Shown piece by piece: positions 32,053 to 43,594 of a stretch of DNA of 64,000 nt. The stretch is from positions 1 through 64,000 of the forward strand of contig CANLTN010000009.1 in assembly GCA_947494035.1 (NCBI GenBank), given 5' to 3'. The DNA comes from Pseudovibrio sp947494035. Its GTDB lineage: Bacteria > Pseudomonadota > Alphaproteobacteria > Rhizobiales > Stappiaceae. The position numbers and the translations under genes were made by a program. Position 1 is the first letter of the stretch. Each line of letters opens with the position of its first letter. A model generated the notes under the pieces. It saw only the letters and a program-made list of their open reading frames with translations, made no database searches and was not told the origin of the DNA.

Positions 32053-33696
32053 TTAGAGGCTTCGTGCCTTCTTTAGATATCTCAACAAACCTTGGGTCGA
32101 ACTGTCTTTGTGCGTTGCGGGTTGGCTGCCTTCAACCATCGGCAGAAGTTGAGTTGCGAGTTCTTTTCCGAGTTCAACTCCCCATTGATCATAGGAGTTG
32201 ATGTTCCAGATCGCTCCTTCGATGAAGACGCGATGCTCATATGACGCAATCAACCTACCCAGTGTGAATGGGTCGAGACGATCATAGATTAGGGTGGTTG
32301 AAGGCCTGTTACCCAGGAACACCTTTTGTGGAGCTAATTTGGCAATCTCTTCTTCAGATTTGCCGTCTGCACGGAACCTGGCTTCGACCTCTGCCAGAGA
32401 GCGACCGCGGAGCAGGGCTTCACTTTGGGCAAGGCAGTTTGCCAAAAGGAGGTTGTGGTGGGTTTGCAGGTTTTCTTCATGGCTGTTGGCAGCAACTAGG
32501 AATTCGCATGGGATGATGCTCGTACCTTGGTGGATGAGCTGATAAAATGCATGTTGGCCATTGGTGCCGGGCTCGCCCCAGACGATCGGGCCGGTTTGTG
32601 TTTCTACTGCAAGACCATCCTTGGTGACGCTTTTGCCGTTGGATTCCATATCCAGCTGTTGCAGGTAGGCAGGGAAGCGGGAAAGACGCTGATCGTACGG
32701 CAGAACGGCACGGGTGTCGTAACCAAGCACATTGCGGTGCCATACGCCGATCAGGCCCATGAGGAACGGGATGTTGTCTTGAATAGGTGTGGTGCGGAAG
32801 TGGTTGTCCATGGCGTGGGCACCGCCAAGGAAATCAGAGAATGCATCCGGGCCGATGGCGATCATCAACGGCAGGCCGATGGCGGACCAGATGGAGTAGC
32901 GACCGCCAACCCAGTCCCAAAACCCGAAGACACGCTCCTGGGAGATGCCGAAGGCCGCGACTTTGTCCAGCGCGGTGGAAACGGCTGCAAAATGGGCACC
33001 AACAGCATCTTCACCGCAATGCTCGGCAATCCAACGGCGGGCTGTGGCGGCGTTGGTCATTGTCTCGATGGTGGTGAAGGTCTTGCTTGCGATGATGAAG
33101 AGCGTTGTTTCCGGCGTCAGCTCTGCGAGCGTATCGGCAATGTGGGCGCCGTCCACGTTGGAAACGTAATGCAGCTTCGGGCCATCATGATAGGGAGCAA
33201 GAGCCAGAGTGGTCATCACTGGACCAAGGTCGGACCCACCGATACCGATGTTGACTACATCTGTGATTTTCTCACCGGAATGGCCTGTGATTTCACCGGA
33301 CCGGATGCCCTCGGCAAAGTCGCCCATGTTGACGAGCACTTCGTTGATGTCCGGCATGACGTCCTTGCCATCGACGAGTACCGGGTTTTCTGACTGATTG
33401 CGCAGAGCGGTGTGCAGAACAGCGCGATCTTCCGTGGTGTTGATGTGCTCGCCTGCGAACATGGCATCGCGTTTTGCTTCCACATTGGCAGCGCGGGCAA
33501 GTTCGAGCAGGAGATCGAGGGTTTCTTCGGTCAGTTTGTTCTTAGAAAAGTCGTAGAGCAGGTCGTCGGCTGAGCGGGAGAGTTTATCGAAGCGTGCGGG
33601 ATCTGCAGCAAAAAGGTCTGTAATTTTGGTGGAGTGAATAGCTTTGGCGTGTTCATCAAGGCGTTGGAAGATTTCTTTTACATCAGCTTTCGACAT
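32053..33696 (-). CDS. pgi: Glucose-6-phosphate isomerase
   Basis: Interconverts glucose 6-phosphate and fructose 6-phosphate. The 547-residue length is typical. The sugar-phosphate motif NIGIGGSDLGPVMTTLAL, the signature GTNGQHAFYQLIHQGTSIIPC with the catalytic histidine, and the C-terminal EGAIWNINSYDQWGVELGK are all present. It is 130 bp downstream of eda on the same strand, closing the cluster zwf-edd-eda-pgi. Together these channel hexose phosphates into the Entner-Doudoroff route. Confidence 0.97.
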   Translation of the reverse strand: MSKADVKEIFQRLDEHAKAIHSTKITDLFAADPARFDKLSRSADDLLYDFSKNKLTEETLDLLLELARAANVEAKRDAMFAGEHINTTEDRAVLHTALRNQSENPVLVDGKDVMPDINEVLVNMGDFAEGIRSGEITGHSGEKITDVVNIGIGGSDLGPVMTTLALAPYHDGPKLHYVSNVDGAHIADTLAELTPETTLFIIASKTFTTIETMTNAATARRWIAEHCGEDAVGAHFAAVSTALDKVAAFGISQERVFGFWDWVGGRYSIWSAIGLPLMIAIGPDAFSDFLGGAHAMDNHFRTTPIQDNIPFLMGLIGVWHRNVLGYDTRAVLPYDQRLSRFPAYLQQLDMESNGKSVTKDGLAVETQTGPIVWGEPGTNGQHAFYQLIHQGTSIIPCEFLVAANSHEENLQTHHNLLLANCLAQSEALLRGRSLAEVEARFRADGKSEEEIAKLAPQKVFLGNRPSTTLIYDRLDPFTLGRLIASYEHRVFIEGAIWNINSYDQWGVELGKELATQLLPMVEGSQPATHKDSSTQGLLRYLKKARSL

Positions 33697-33826
33697 CTGG
33701 GTCTCCGTTTATTCTTATATTCGTATCTGGCTGGCTGCGAACATCGCGCCTTGCCAGTTTACCCGCGGTGTTTGATGTGGGACCGCGGGTAAAATATTCA
33801 ATGCGATCAATCGTGATGGCTTGCGA

Positions 33827-34467
33827 TTAAACAGTCAATGCGGCTGCTTCGCGGGCACGCTTTTCAATGCCAGCCCAATCTTCGGATTCAATGGCATCCG
33901 GATCGGCAATCCAGGAGCCGCCCACGCAAAGAACGTTTGGCAGGGCAAGGAAGTCCCGTGCGTTACCAAGATTGATGCCACCGGTCGGGCAGAATTTAGC
34001 TGCAGCCAGTGGGGAGGACAGGCCCTTGAGCATTGGTGTGCCGCCTGCTGGAACGGCCGGAAAGAACTTGAGGCGTTCATAGCCAGCGTCCAGAAGTTTC
34101 ATCACTTCTGAAGGGGTGCCAGTTCCCGGTAGCAGTGGGGTCTGTTGGAACTCTTCAGCGGCGGCGAGCAGGTTGTCGGTGACACCGGGAGAGACGACAA
34201 AGGTGGAGCCCGCTTTGACGGCGGCTTCGTACTGCTGATGGTTGAGGACAGTGCCTGCGCCAACCATAGCGCCTTGTACGTTGTCGGCTACTGCTTTGAT
34301 GCAGTCCAGAGCATTAGGTGTACGCAGGGTGATTTCGATGCCCGGAATGCCACCACGTACGAGTGCCTGTGCCATGGGAACTGCTTTTGCAGGGTCGTTC
34401 ACAATGAGAACCGCGATCACTGGGGCGGCAGTCATGATTGCTTCTACGCGCTCGATGTTTTGAGCCA

Positions 34468-34468
<1 letters not shown>
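33827..34468 (-). CDS. eda: 2-dehydro-3-deoxyphosphogluconate (KDPG) aldolase
   Basis: Cleaves KDPG to pyruvate and glyceraldehyde 3-phosphate, the last Entner-Doudoroff step. 213 residues, TIM barrel: GIPGIEITLRTP near the N-terminus (catalytic Glu), PGTGTPSEVM, the Schiff-base lysine in RLKFFPAVPAGG, and FCPTGGINLGN. Its ATG overlaps the edd stop by one base (TAATG), indicating translational coupling with edd. Confidence 0.97.
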
Positions 34469-36342
<1,874 letters not shown>

Positions 36343-36547
36343 GCTTTGTGCTCTGCCTTTTGTTCTTTGGCTTAACATCAGCCAAACCTAACGGCCAGAT
36401 TGGGATAAGGAGAAGTTATTCCCTGTTTTTAGCCGTTTCAATCGATTTAAATTCTAAGCCTAATTTTAGTCTGCAACTTTGCCTAGGGGCAACTTTTATT
36501 GTTTTGGGGACCGATGCAAGTGGGGGAAATACTTGCCTTGGGTAAGG

Positions 36548-36574
36548 AGGTGCCGGCGAACCGGCACCTTTTTG
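36548..36574. terminator. Intrinsic terminator between zwf and edd
   Basis: GGTGCCGG-CGAA-CCGGCACC (36549-36568) is a perfect 8-bp stem with five T residues on the plus side. On the minus strand it lies just after the zwf stop codon, where its T run is weak. It probably still separates zwf from edd-eda. Confidence 0.6.
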
Positions 36575-36579
36575 ATCAA

Positions 36580-38052
36580 TCAGTAAGTTTCATCGTGCCA
36601 GGTACGACCGTCGCGCTCGATGAGGGCGATAGCGGCAGATGGGCCCCATGTGCCTGATGTGTAGCCCTTTGGTGCGTCTTTGATGCGTGCCCAGTGTTCA
36701 AGGATCGGGTCGATCCAGTTCCAGGCAGCTTCCACCTCATCGCGGCGCATGAATAGGGTCTGGTTGCCTCGGATCATGTCCATAAGGAGACGCTCGTAGG
36801 CATCCGGGTGACGGGAGTTGAAGGCTTCTGCAAAGGTCATGTCCAACGGCACTTCACGCAGGCGCATGGAGCCGGGGCCTGGGTCCTTAATCATTACCTG
36901 CATTTTTACGCCTTCGTCAGGTTGCAAGCGAATGACCAGTCTGTTTGCAGAAATTCGACCGGCATCCGGTAGGAAAATGGAGTGCGGCAGATCTTTGAAC
37001 TGGATGGTGATTTCGGAGACGCGGGTGGCAAGGCGTTTGCCGGTGCGCAGGTAGAAAGGCACGTTGGCCCACCGCCAGTTTTCGATATCAACTTTTGCAG
37101 CCACGAAGGTTTCGGTACAGGAATCGTTGCGACCCAGCTCTTCCAGATAACCTTTGACGGCACCACCGGCGGAGGCACCAGCGCGGTACTGGCCACGAAC
37201 GGTGTTACGCTCGACCATTTCAGGGCTCATTGGGCGGAGCGCTTTGAGCACCTTCAGTTTTTCATCGCGCACACTGTCAGGTGCCATGGACTCTGGTGGT
37301 TCCATCGCCACGAGACAGAGCAGCTGGAGCAGGTGGTTTTGCACCATGTCACGCAAGGCACCCGCAGTGTCGTAGTAGCCTGCACGGCTTTCAACACCCA
37401 GTGTTTCGGCCACGGTGATCTGAACGTGGTCCACATGCGCTGCATTCCAGAGCGGCTCGAACAGGACGTTGGCGAAGCGCAGAGCCATGAGGTTCTGTAC
37501 GGTTTCTTTGCCCAGATAGTGGTCGATACGGAAGATCTGGTGTTCCTTGAAGACGGACCCGATGGTCTCATTCACTTCATGGGCGGACTTTCCGTTCTTG
37601 CCGATCGGTTTTTCAATGGTTACGCGGGACTTTTCTGTCACCAGATCATGCTCGCCAAGGGCGGAGCAGATTGGGCCGAAGAAGTCCGGTGAAACGGAGA
37701 GGTAAAAGGCACGGATAACGTCTTCACGGCCTGCGAGCGTCTGCTCCAGCGCTTCCCAGCCGGTGTTCTGGGCAACATCAACGGATACGTACTGGATGCG
37801 GGCCAGAAAGCGTTCCAGCGCTTCCGGATCAACCTTTGCAACGTGTTCGCAGATAGCGGTGCGTGCCCAGTCGCGGTACTCGGTGTCGGTCAGCTCGCGG
37901 CGAGAGACGGCGATGATGCGGGAATCTTCACCCAGATGACCGACAGGTTCGCGGTGGTAGAGAGCGGGGAGCAGTTTGCGGTGTGCAAGGTCGCCGGTGC
38001 CTCCAAATACGACGAGATCAAATGGGTCAGATTGAGCTGGACGGTTCGCCAT
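36580..38052 (-). CDS. zwf: Glucose-6-phosphate dehydrogenase
   Basis: Oxidises glucose 6-phosphate to 6-phosphogluconolactone with NADP(+), feeding the Entner-Doudoroff and pentose phosphate routes. 490 residues with the nucleotide motif FGGTGDLAHRKLLPALY and the active-site signature RIDHYLGKETVQNLM (lysine and histidine). It is the first gene of the same-strand group zwf, edd, eda, pgi. No 6-phosphogluconolactonase (pgl) lies beside it; that gene often accompanies zwf. Confidence 0.97.
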   Translation of the reverse strand: MANRPAQSDPFDLVVFGGTGDLAHRKLLPALYHREPVGHLGEDSRIIAVSRRELTDTEYRDWARTAICEHVAKVDPEALERFLARIQYVSVDVAQNTGWEALEQTLAGREDVIRAFYLSVSPDFFGPICSALGEHDLVTEKSRVTIEKPIGKNGKSAHEVNETIGSVFKEHQIFRIDHYLGKETVQNLMALRFANVLFEPLWNAAHVDHVQITVAETLGVESRAGYYDTAGALRDMVQNHLLQLLCLVAMEPPESMAPDSVRDEKLKVLKALRPMSPEMVERNTVRGQYRAGASAGGAVKGYLEELGRNDSCTETFVAAKVDIENWRWANVPFYLRTGKRLATRVSEITIQFKDLPHSIFLPDAGRISANRLVIRLQPDEGVKMQVMIKDPGPGSMRLREVPLDMTFAEAFNSRHPDAYERLLMDMIRGNQTLFMRRDEVEAAWNWIDPILEHWARIKDAPKGYTSGTWGPSAAIALIERDGRTWHDETY

Positions 38053-38525
38053 GGAGTTCCCTTAGTTATGAGCCGGTGTCTGTCCGGCTTCATTTGCTTG
38101 GCTTGTGCTTTCAGCTGGAGTGGTTGCGAGAATATGCCCGCGGGCCAGCTGACTATAATTTGACTGTAGAGCTTTGAGAGGCGCGGAACCGGGCCGCAAG
38201 CTTGGCAGTTTGGCTGCTCTTATCTGCGTCAAAACTCATACAAAGGTTGCATCTATGAAATTGCCCCTCTGTTTGCTGCGGGTTTTTCCAAATTGCAAGC
38301 AAAAATACGAATGTGCCTAGAAAGTGGGCATTTCGGCGTAGCCAAGCTGGAGTTGATATGGAAAAGAAGCGTGTTTTTTGTGAGTTTTGTTTTGTTGCTG
38401 ACATGATTTTTGTAATTCCAACAAGCAATTTGAATGAGGCATTGGGCCGTTCATGATCTTTTGCTAGAGTTGCCGTTCGGGGAAACGTTGAGGAGCGCTT
38501 TGTATGTGCTCTCGGGAGGAAATGC
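38053..38525. other. Divergent region zwf - ade
   Basis: About 470 bases between the divergent zwf and adenine deaminase genes. No supportable ORF; it must hold both promoters. I looked for a purine-type riboswitch before the deaminase gene and saw no convincing match. Confidence 0.4.
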
Positions 38526-40241
38526 ATGCAATCTCGCCAGCAGAAGATAGCCGGTTTGAAAACACTCATCGATCAAGGGCAGGGCAATGCACCTGCTGAT
38601 CTTGTGTTGAAAAATGTCGGGCTTTTCAACGTAATCGATGGCAGTTTGATCAAAACCGATATTGCGATCTCGGGTGAAAAGATTGTTGGTACATATGACA
38701 CCTATAGCGGTGTTAATGAGATCGACTGTACTGGCAAAATTGCAGTGCCGGGGTTTATCGATACCCATCTGCATGTGGAATCTTCGCTGGTGACGCCGTT
38801 TGAGTTTGATCGGTGTGTGCTGCCCCATGGTGTGACCACGGCGATTTGTGATCCCCATGAGATTGCCAATGTGACTGGTGCAGCAGGGATTAAGTATTTC
38901 CTCGACAGTTCCCTTGAAACCATCATGGACTTGCGTGTGAATCTGTCTTCCTGTGTGCCTGCGACGGAGTTTGAAACCTCTGGTGCACGGTTGGAGATTG
39001 ATGACCTTTTGCCATTCAAGGATCATCCCAGCGTGATTGGTTTAGCGGAGTTCATGAACTTTCCTGGGGTGCTGGCAGGTGACCCTGATGCGCTGGCCAA
39101 GATTGCGGAGTTTGAAGGCGAGCACATTGATGGGCATGCGCCGTTGGTGCGCGGTAAAGCGCTGAACGGCTATCTTGCAGCCGGAATTCGAACGGATCAC
39201 GAAGCGACAACTGCGAAAGAAGCGCTCGAGAAAATCTCGAAGGGGATGACGATCCTAATCCGGGAGGGATCAGTTTCGAAGGATCTGGATGCATTGGCCC
39301 CAGTCTTGACGCCTGAACGCGCGAGTTTTGTTGCGCTGTGCACGGATGATCGGAATCCGCTTGATATTGCCGAGGAAGGGCATCTTGATTGTCTCATCAG
39401 ACGTCTGATTGCTCATGGAAGTGCGCCTCGGGATGTTTATCGTGCGTCAAGCTGGTCTGCGGCCACTGCGTTTGGGCTGCGAGACCGCGGGCTGCTTGCA
39501 CCGGGTTGGCGCGCCGATATCGTGCTGCTGAACGATCTGGAAAGCTGCGATGTGGATCAGGTGATCAGTGCGGGGCGTGTGGTTTCAGATGAACTGTTTG
39601 CCAGTCGCAAGCTGGTTGAGCCGGAAGGCTTGCTGGATACCTGTCACGCTGAACCTGTATCTGCGCAGAGCTTTCGGGTGCCTGCGCAGCGCGAGACATC
39701 CGTTATTGGTGTGAAGCCGGGGTTGATCATCACCGAGCATTTGAAAATGGATCTGCCGGTTGAGGATCACTATTCCCAGATTGACCTTGCACAGGATGCA
39801 ATCAAGGTCGCGGTTGTGGAACGTCACGGCAAGACCGGCAACATTGCAACGGGGTTCGTCAACGGCTTTGGGATGACGTTCGGTGCGATTGCCTCTTCCG
39901 TTGGGCATGACAGTCACAACATCTGCGTGGTTGGGGCGGATGAGGAGGCTATGGCTATTGCTGTGAACCGCTGTATTGCACTGCGAGGTGGTTTTGTGGT
40001 TGCCGACGGGAATGACGTGCTGGCCGAGTTGGAATTACCACTTGCTGGCCTCATGAGTCTGGAGCGTTTTGAGGTGGTTAAAGAGCGCCTTGAGGTGCTG
40101 CGCGGTGCAGCAAAATCGCTCAATTGTGTTCTGCCAGAGCCGTTTTTGCAGGTTGCATTCCTGCCTCTACCGGTTATTCCCCACCTTAAAATCACTGATT
40201 TTGGCTTGTTTGATGTGTCGAGCTTTCAGCTTATTCAGTAG
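38526..40241 (+). CDS. ade: Adenine deaminase
   Basis: Deaminates adenine to hypoxanthine for purine salvage. A 571-residue metal-dependent amidohydrolase with the core metal-binding segment PGFIDTHLHVESSLVTPFEF at about residue 75-95, the DPHEIANV motif, and the C-terminal GHDSHNICVVG segment, all typical of the Ade branch. GGGAGGAA lies just before the ATG at 38526. An ATG four bases upstream is out of frame. Single gene, divergent from zwf. Confidence 0.95.
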   Translation: MQSRQQKIAGLKTLIDQGQGNAPADLVLKNVGLFNVIDGSLIKTDIAISGEKIVGTYDTYSGVNEIDCTGKIAVPGFIDTHLHVESSLVTPFEFDRCVLPHGVTTAICDPHEIANVTGAAGIKYFLDSSLETIMDLRVNLSSCVPATEFETSGARLEIDDLLPFKDHPSVIGLAEFMNFPGVLAGDPDALAKIAEFEGEHIDGHAPLVRGKALNGYLAAGIRTDHEATTAKEALEKISKGMTILIREGSVSKDLDALAPVLTPERASFVALCTDDRNPLDIAEEGHLDCLIRRLIAHGSAPRDVYRASSWSAATAFGLRDRGLLAPGWRADIVLLNDLESCDVDQVISAGRVVSDELFASRKLVEPEGLLDTCHAEPVSAQSFRVPAQRETSVIGVKPGLIITEHLKMDLPVEDHYSQIDLAQDAIKVAVVERHGKTGNIATGFVNGFGMTFGAIASSVGHDSHNICVVGADEEAMAIAVNRCIALRGGFVVADGNDVLAELELPLAGLMSLERFEVVKERLEVLRGAAKSLNCVLPEPFLQVAFLPLPVIPHLKITDFGLFDVSSFQLIQ

Positions 40242-40482
40242 AACAGGGCTTTGATATCTCTGAGTTTCTCAGGAAAAACCGTGTCAGCGCATGGAATGCA
40301 GTGCACAAAAGGTCAAACGTATGTCTGGGTTGACGCATTGGTCACCCTGCACCAAATTCCACGCAAAGCATGATGATATAAGGTTTTTCTGGTATGTTGC
40401 GCACATGAACCCTGCCACATGGCTGCGGTTCCCTGTGAACTTCGTCTGAAGAACAAGAATAATTCGGGGAGGAGATCTGCGC

Positions 40483-42150
40483 ATGGCGACAGGTCATGAG
40501 GGACAAGTGGAATTTCCAATTCGTACCATCGATAGTTATCTGGATGACACCGTAAAGAATTATGCGCATCGTCCCGCTATCTACTTCATGGGCAAATCTA
40601 CAAGCTACGGCGAATTGGGAGATCTCGTCGAACGCACTGCAGGTGCCCTGCAGGCGATGGGTGTGAAGAAAGGCGACAAGATCGGTCTTTGTCTGCCGAA
40701 CACGCCCTACTACCCCATCTTCTATTTTGCGATCATGAAAGTTGGTGGTGTCGTCGTCAACTTCAACCCGCTTTATGTTGAGCGCGAAATCGCGTTCCAG
40801 GCGCGGGATTCTGGTGCTCGCATCATGGTCACCATGGATCTTTCCCTGATCTATGATCGTGTGGAGGCGGTTCGTCAGGAAGGTGCGCTGGACAACATTA
40901 TTGTGTGTCCTATGGCGGATATTCTGCCTCAGCCTAAAAAGCTGTTGTTCAAGATGTTTAAGCGCAAAGAGGTTGCGAACATCCCTGCGGACAGCGCTCA
41001 CACCCGCTTCAAGGATTTGCTTGCAAGGGCCAAGCCTGTCACTCCGGTGGAGATTGACCCGATAGAAGACGTGGCGCTCTTGCAGTACACCGGTGGTACA
41101 ACGGGTGTGCCGAAGGGCGCGATGCTGACGCATCACAACATCACCTCGAACATGGAAATGCTGGATACCCATTACGGTGGGTTGAAGCGCGGCGAAGAAA
41201 AAACGCTTTGTGTGCTGCCATTCTTCCATGTGTTTGCGATGACGGTATTGCAGAACGTTTCCGTTCTTGCTGGAGCAGAGATGCTGCTCATGCCGCGGTT
41301 CGATCTGAAAGAGCTGCTGGAGCTGGCAGGGAAAAAGAAACCGACCTTGTTTGCTGCTGTGCCAACGCTTTACACCGCGATCAACAACAGTGAGCTGACC
41401 AAGAACTACGATCTGAGTTCGATCAACTCTTGTATTTCTGGCGGTGCTCCTTTGCCTGTTGAGGTGAAGCAGAAGTTTGAGGCTCTGACCGGCTGTGTTC
41501 TGGTGGAAGGATATGGCTTGACCGAGAGCTCTCCGGTGACTTCCGCTAATCCAATGGATGGATCTGGCAAAGACGGATCTATCGGGCGTGTCCTGAAAGG
41601 GGCGAAGCTTGAGTTTCGTGATCTGGATGACCCTGAAAAGGTTGTTGAGCGCGGCGAAAAAGGCGAAGTTTGCATCATTGGCCCACACGTGATGAAGGGC
41701 TATTGGAACCGTCCGGATGAGACAGCCAAGACGCTGGAAGATGGGCGCGTGCTGCACACCGGCGATGTGGGCTACATGGATGAGGACGGGTATGTCTTCC
41801 TCGTTGACCGTATCAAGGACCTCATCATTTGCTCGGGTTACAACGTCTATCCGCGTGTCATTGAGGAAGCGATGTACCTGCATCCGGCAGTTGCCGAGGT
41901 TATCGTGATTGCGATTCCGGATGGGTATCGTGGTCAGGCACCAAAAGCGTTTGTGAAGCTGAAAGACGGTGCCAGCGCAACGGAAGATGATATCAAGACC
42001 TTCCTGAAGGATCACATCTCCAAGATCGAGATGCCCAAGGCGGTTGAGTTCCGGGATGAGCTGCCAAAGACAATGGTGGGTAAACTCTCCAAGAAAGAAC
42101 TGGTTGAAGAAGAAGCTGCCAAGACGCGCAGCGCTGAAAAAGTCAGCTGA
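40483..42150 (+). CDS. fadD: Long-chain fatty-acid-CoA ligase
   Basis: AMP-forming acyl-CoA synthetase activating fatty acids for beta-oxidation or lipid synthesis. 555 residues with the P-loop-like motif YTGGTTGVPKGAMLTHHN (about residue 203), the adenine motif VEGYGLTESSPVTSANP, and the C-terminal hinge RIKDLIICSGYNVYPRVIEE with the catalytic lysine region near the end (KTMVGKLSKKEL). GGGGAGGAG precedes the ATG. Chain-length specificity is inferred. A FadL-type porin gene lies 7 kb away. Confidence 0.93.
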   Translation: MATGHEGQVEFPIRTIDSYLDDTVKNYAHRPAIYFMGKSTSYGELGDLVERTAGALQAMGVKKGDKIGLCLPNTPYYPIFYFAIMKVGGVVVNFNPLYVEREIAFQARDSGARIMVTMDLSLIYDRVEAVRQEGALDNIIVCPMADILPQPKKLLFKMFKRKEVANIPADSAHTRFKDLLARAKPVTPVEIDPIEDVALLQYTGGTTGVPKGAMLTHHNITSNMEMLDTHYGGLKRGEEKTLCVLPFFHVFAMTVLQNVSVLAGAEMLLMPRFDLKELLELAGKKKPTLFAAVPTLYTAINNSELTKNYDLSSINSCISGGAPLPVEVKQKFEALTGCVLVEGYGLTESSPVTSANPMDGSGKDGSIGRVLKGAKLEFRDLDDPEKVVERGEKGEVCIIGPHVMKGYWNRPDETAKTLEDGRVLHTGDVGYMDEDGYVFLVDRIKDLIICSGYNVYPRVIEEAMYLHPAVAEVIVIAIPDGYRGQAPKAFVKLKDGASATEDDIKTFLKDHISKIEMPKAVEFRDELPKTMVGKLSKKELVEEEAAKTRSAEKVS

Positions 42151-42167
42151 TTAGTTTGTTGCTAAAA

Positions 42168-42200
42168 GAAAAGCCCTCGCAGATAGCGGGGGCTTTTTTG
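42168..42200 (+). terminator. Intrinsic terminator of fadD
   Basis: AAGCCCTCGC (42171-42180), loop AGATA, GCGGGGGCTT (42186-42195) and a T6 run; 20 bp after the fadD stop codon. Confidence 0.85.
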
Positions 42201-42220
42201 TTTCATGTGAGTTTGCTGGC

Positions 42221-43195
42221 CTAGTGGGTTTTGGAGGGCGCTGTTCCGGTTGCCACTTTCCTGCCCAGCACGGTTTCGCGGTGCAGGGTGTAAAGAGCTG
42301 CCGCAACGATGACCCCGCCGCCCAGATAGGTGGTCCAGAGCGGCCAGACGCCAAAGATCACGACAGAAATGAGTGCCGCGTATATCAGGCGAATGTAATC
42401 AAACGGTGCAATTGCAGAGGCCTCGCCAAACTTGAGTGCCTGGATGTTGCTCATTTGTGCGCCCCAGCTGACGCCCGCCAAGCATAGCAGCAAGATCGTG
42501 TCTGTCAGGTCAAGTGCCACCCAGTTGTAGATGCCGAATGGTGCCATGATCAGACCAACAAAGGTCGCTTGAAAACTCAGGATGGTGATGGGTTGGTCAA
42601 TCTGAGAAACTTTGCGCAAAATGATGCCGACCATTGCAGCACAGGCTGATCCCAGAATAGCCATGAGGCTGTAGATGCTCATCTCGGAGCCGTTACCCGG
42701 CTGGACGATGATCAACACCCCGAGCAGGCCGATCAGTGTAGCGGTGATACGGTGAATGCCGATCACCTCTTTGAGGAAGAAGACTGCGAAGATCGTAATG
42801 AAAAATGTGCGCGCAAACCCAATCACCGTGCTTTCTGCGAGCGGCAGGTTAATGACTGCGGTGAAGCCGAAGTACATTGCCGAGGAGGCGAGCAGGACGC
42901 GACCAACGTGCAGCAATGGTGCTTGTGTTTTGAGCGAGCCGGGAAACCCTTTGATGATGATCGGAGCTGAGATCACCAGCATGAAGAACTGGCGGATCAT
43001 AAGAATTTGAGTAACGTGTAGGTGGTCGCCGAGCAGCTTGATGATTGTGCTCATGACGGCCATGAGGAATGTTGCCAGAAGAGCCCAGCAGATGCCGCGT
43101 GTGTTGTTTGAGAGGCTATCCCATTTGACGGAAAGCCTAGTTTTCAACGCAGCAGATGACGGGCTGCCTTCAGGCTCTGCTGAATGGGCAGGCAT
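42221..43195 (-). CDS. EamA-family (DMT) transporter
   Basis: A 324-residue inner-membrane protein with about ten membrane helices in two EamA repeats (first begins RGICWALLATFLMAVMSTII after a soluble N-terminus of about 30 residues; second near GLLGVLIIVQPG...). Drug/metabolite transporter superfamily; the substrate is unknown. Convergent with fadD, and separated from the next gene by 400 bp. Confidence 0.85.
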   Translation of the reverse strand: MPAHSAEPEGSPSSAALKTRLSVKWDSLSNNTRGICWALLATFLMAVMSTIIKLLGDHLHVTQILMIRQFFMLVISAPIIIKGFPGSLKTQAPLLHVGRVLLASSAMYFGFTAVINLPLAESTVIGFARTFFITIFAVFFLKEVIGIHRITATLIGLLGVLIIVQPGNGSEMSIYSLMAILGSACAAMVGIILRKVSQIDQPITILSFQATFVGLIMAPFGIYNWVALDLTDTILLLCLAGVSWGAQMSNIQALKFGEASAIAPFDYIRLIYAALISVVIFGVWPLWTTYLGGGVIVAAALYTLHRETVLGRKVATGTAPSKTH

Positions 43196-43594
43196 ATAAC
43201 TGCTTTCGAAGCTGCCTTGTTACGTGCAAAAGGATCAGACCCGATGTCTGATGCAAAATCGTGCGCCGGGAGACGGACAAGGTAACAAGGATCAGATGGG
43301 TGTATTACTTAAATAGCGTGATAATTAGGGTTTGGTCAAATCTTAAAATAAATTTTATCTTGAGAGTTTCGACAAGAAGAACCAAGCCTACAACAACTTA
43401 TAGCTACAAGTAGGTGTCCACATTTTGCGCCAGATGATACGGTAGTGACGTTAAGTCATTCTGGGATCTGGATCTCTGTGATGAATTAGAAAACACTTGC
43501 AGGTTGAATGAAACTCTGTAGGTTTCTCTGCTGATACGTAAAACTCTGTATTGGGGTGCGATGTTGGGTCGCCCTCCCGGTTTTTGAGGTTCCC
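43196..43594. other. AT-rich intergenic region
   Basis: About 400 bases upstream of the molybdopterin-subunit gene, very AT-rich around 43305-43360, with no ORF I can support. Probably the promoter region of both divergent genes. Confidence 0.4.

Noticed and set aside
38053..38525. Purine riboswitch before ade
   Set aside because: I found no match to the conserved three-way-junction core, so I did not call it.
40342..42015. 557-codon minus-strand frame
   Set aside because: It is antisense to fadD, and its product is rich in His/Arg with no domain.
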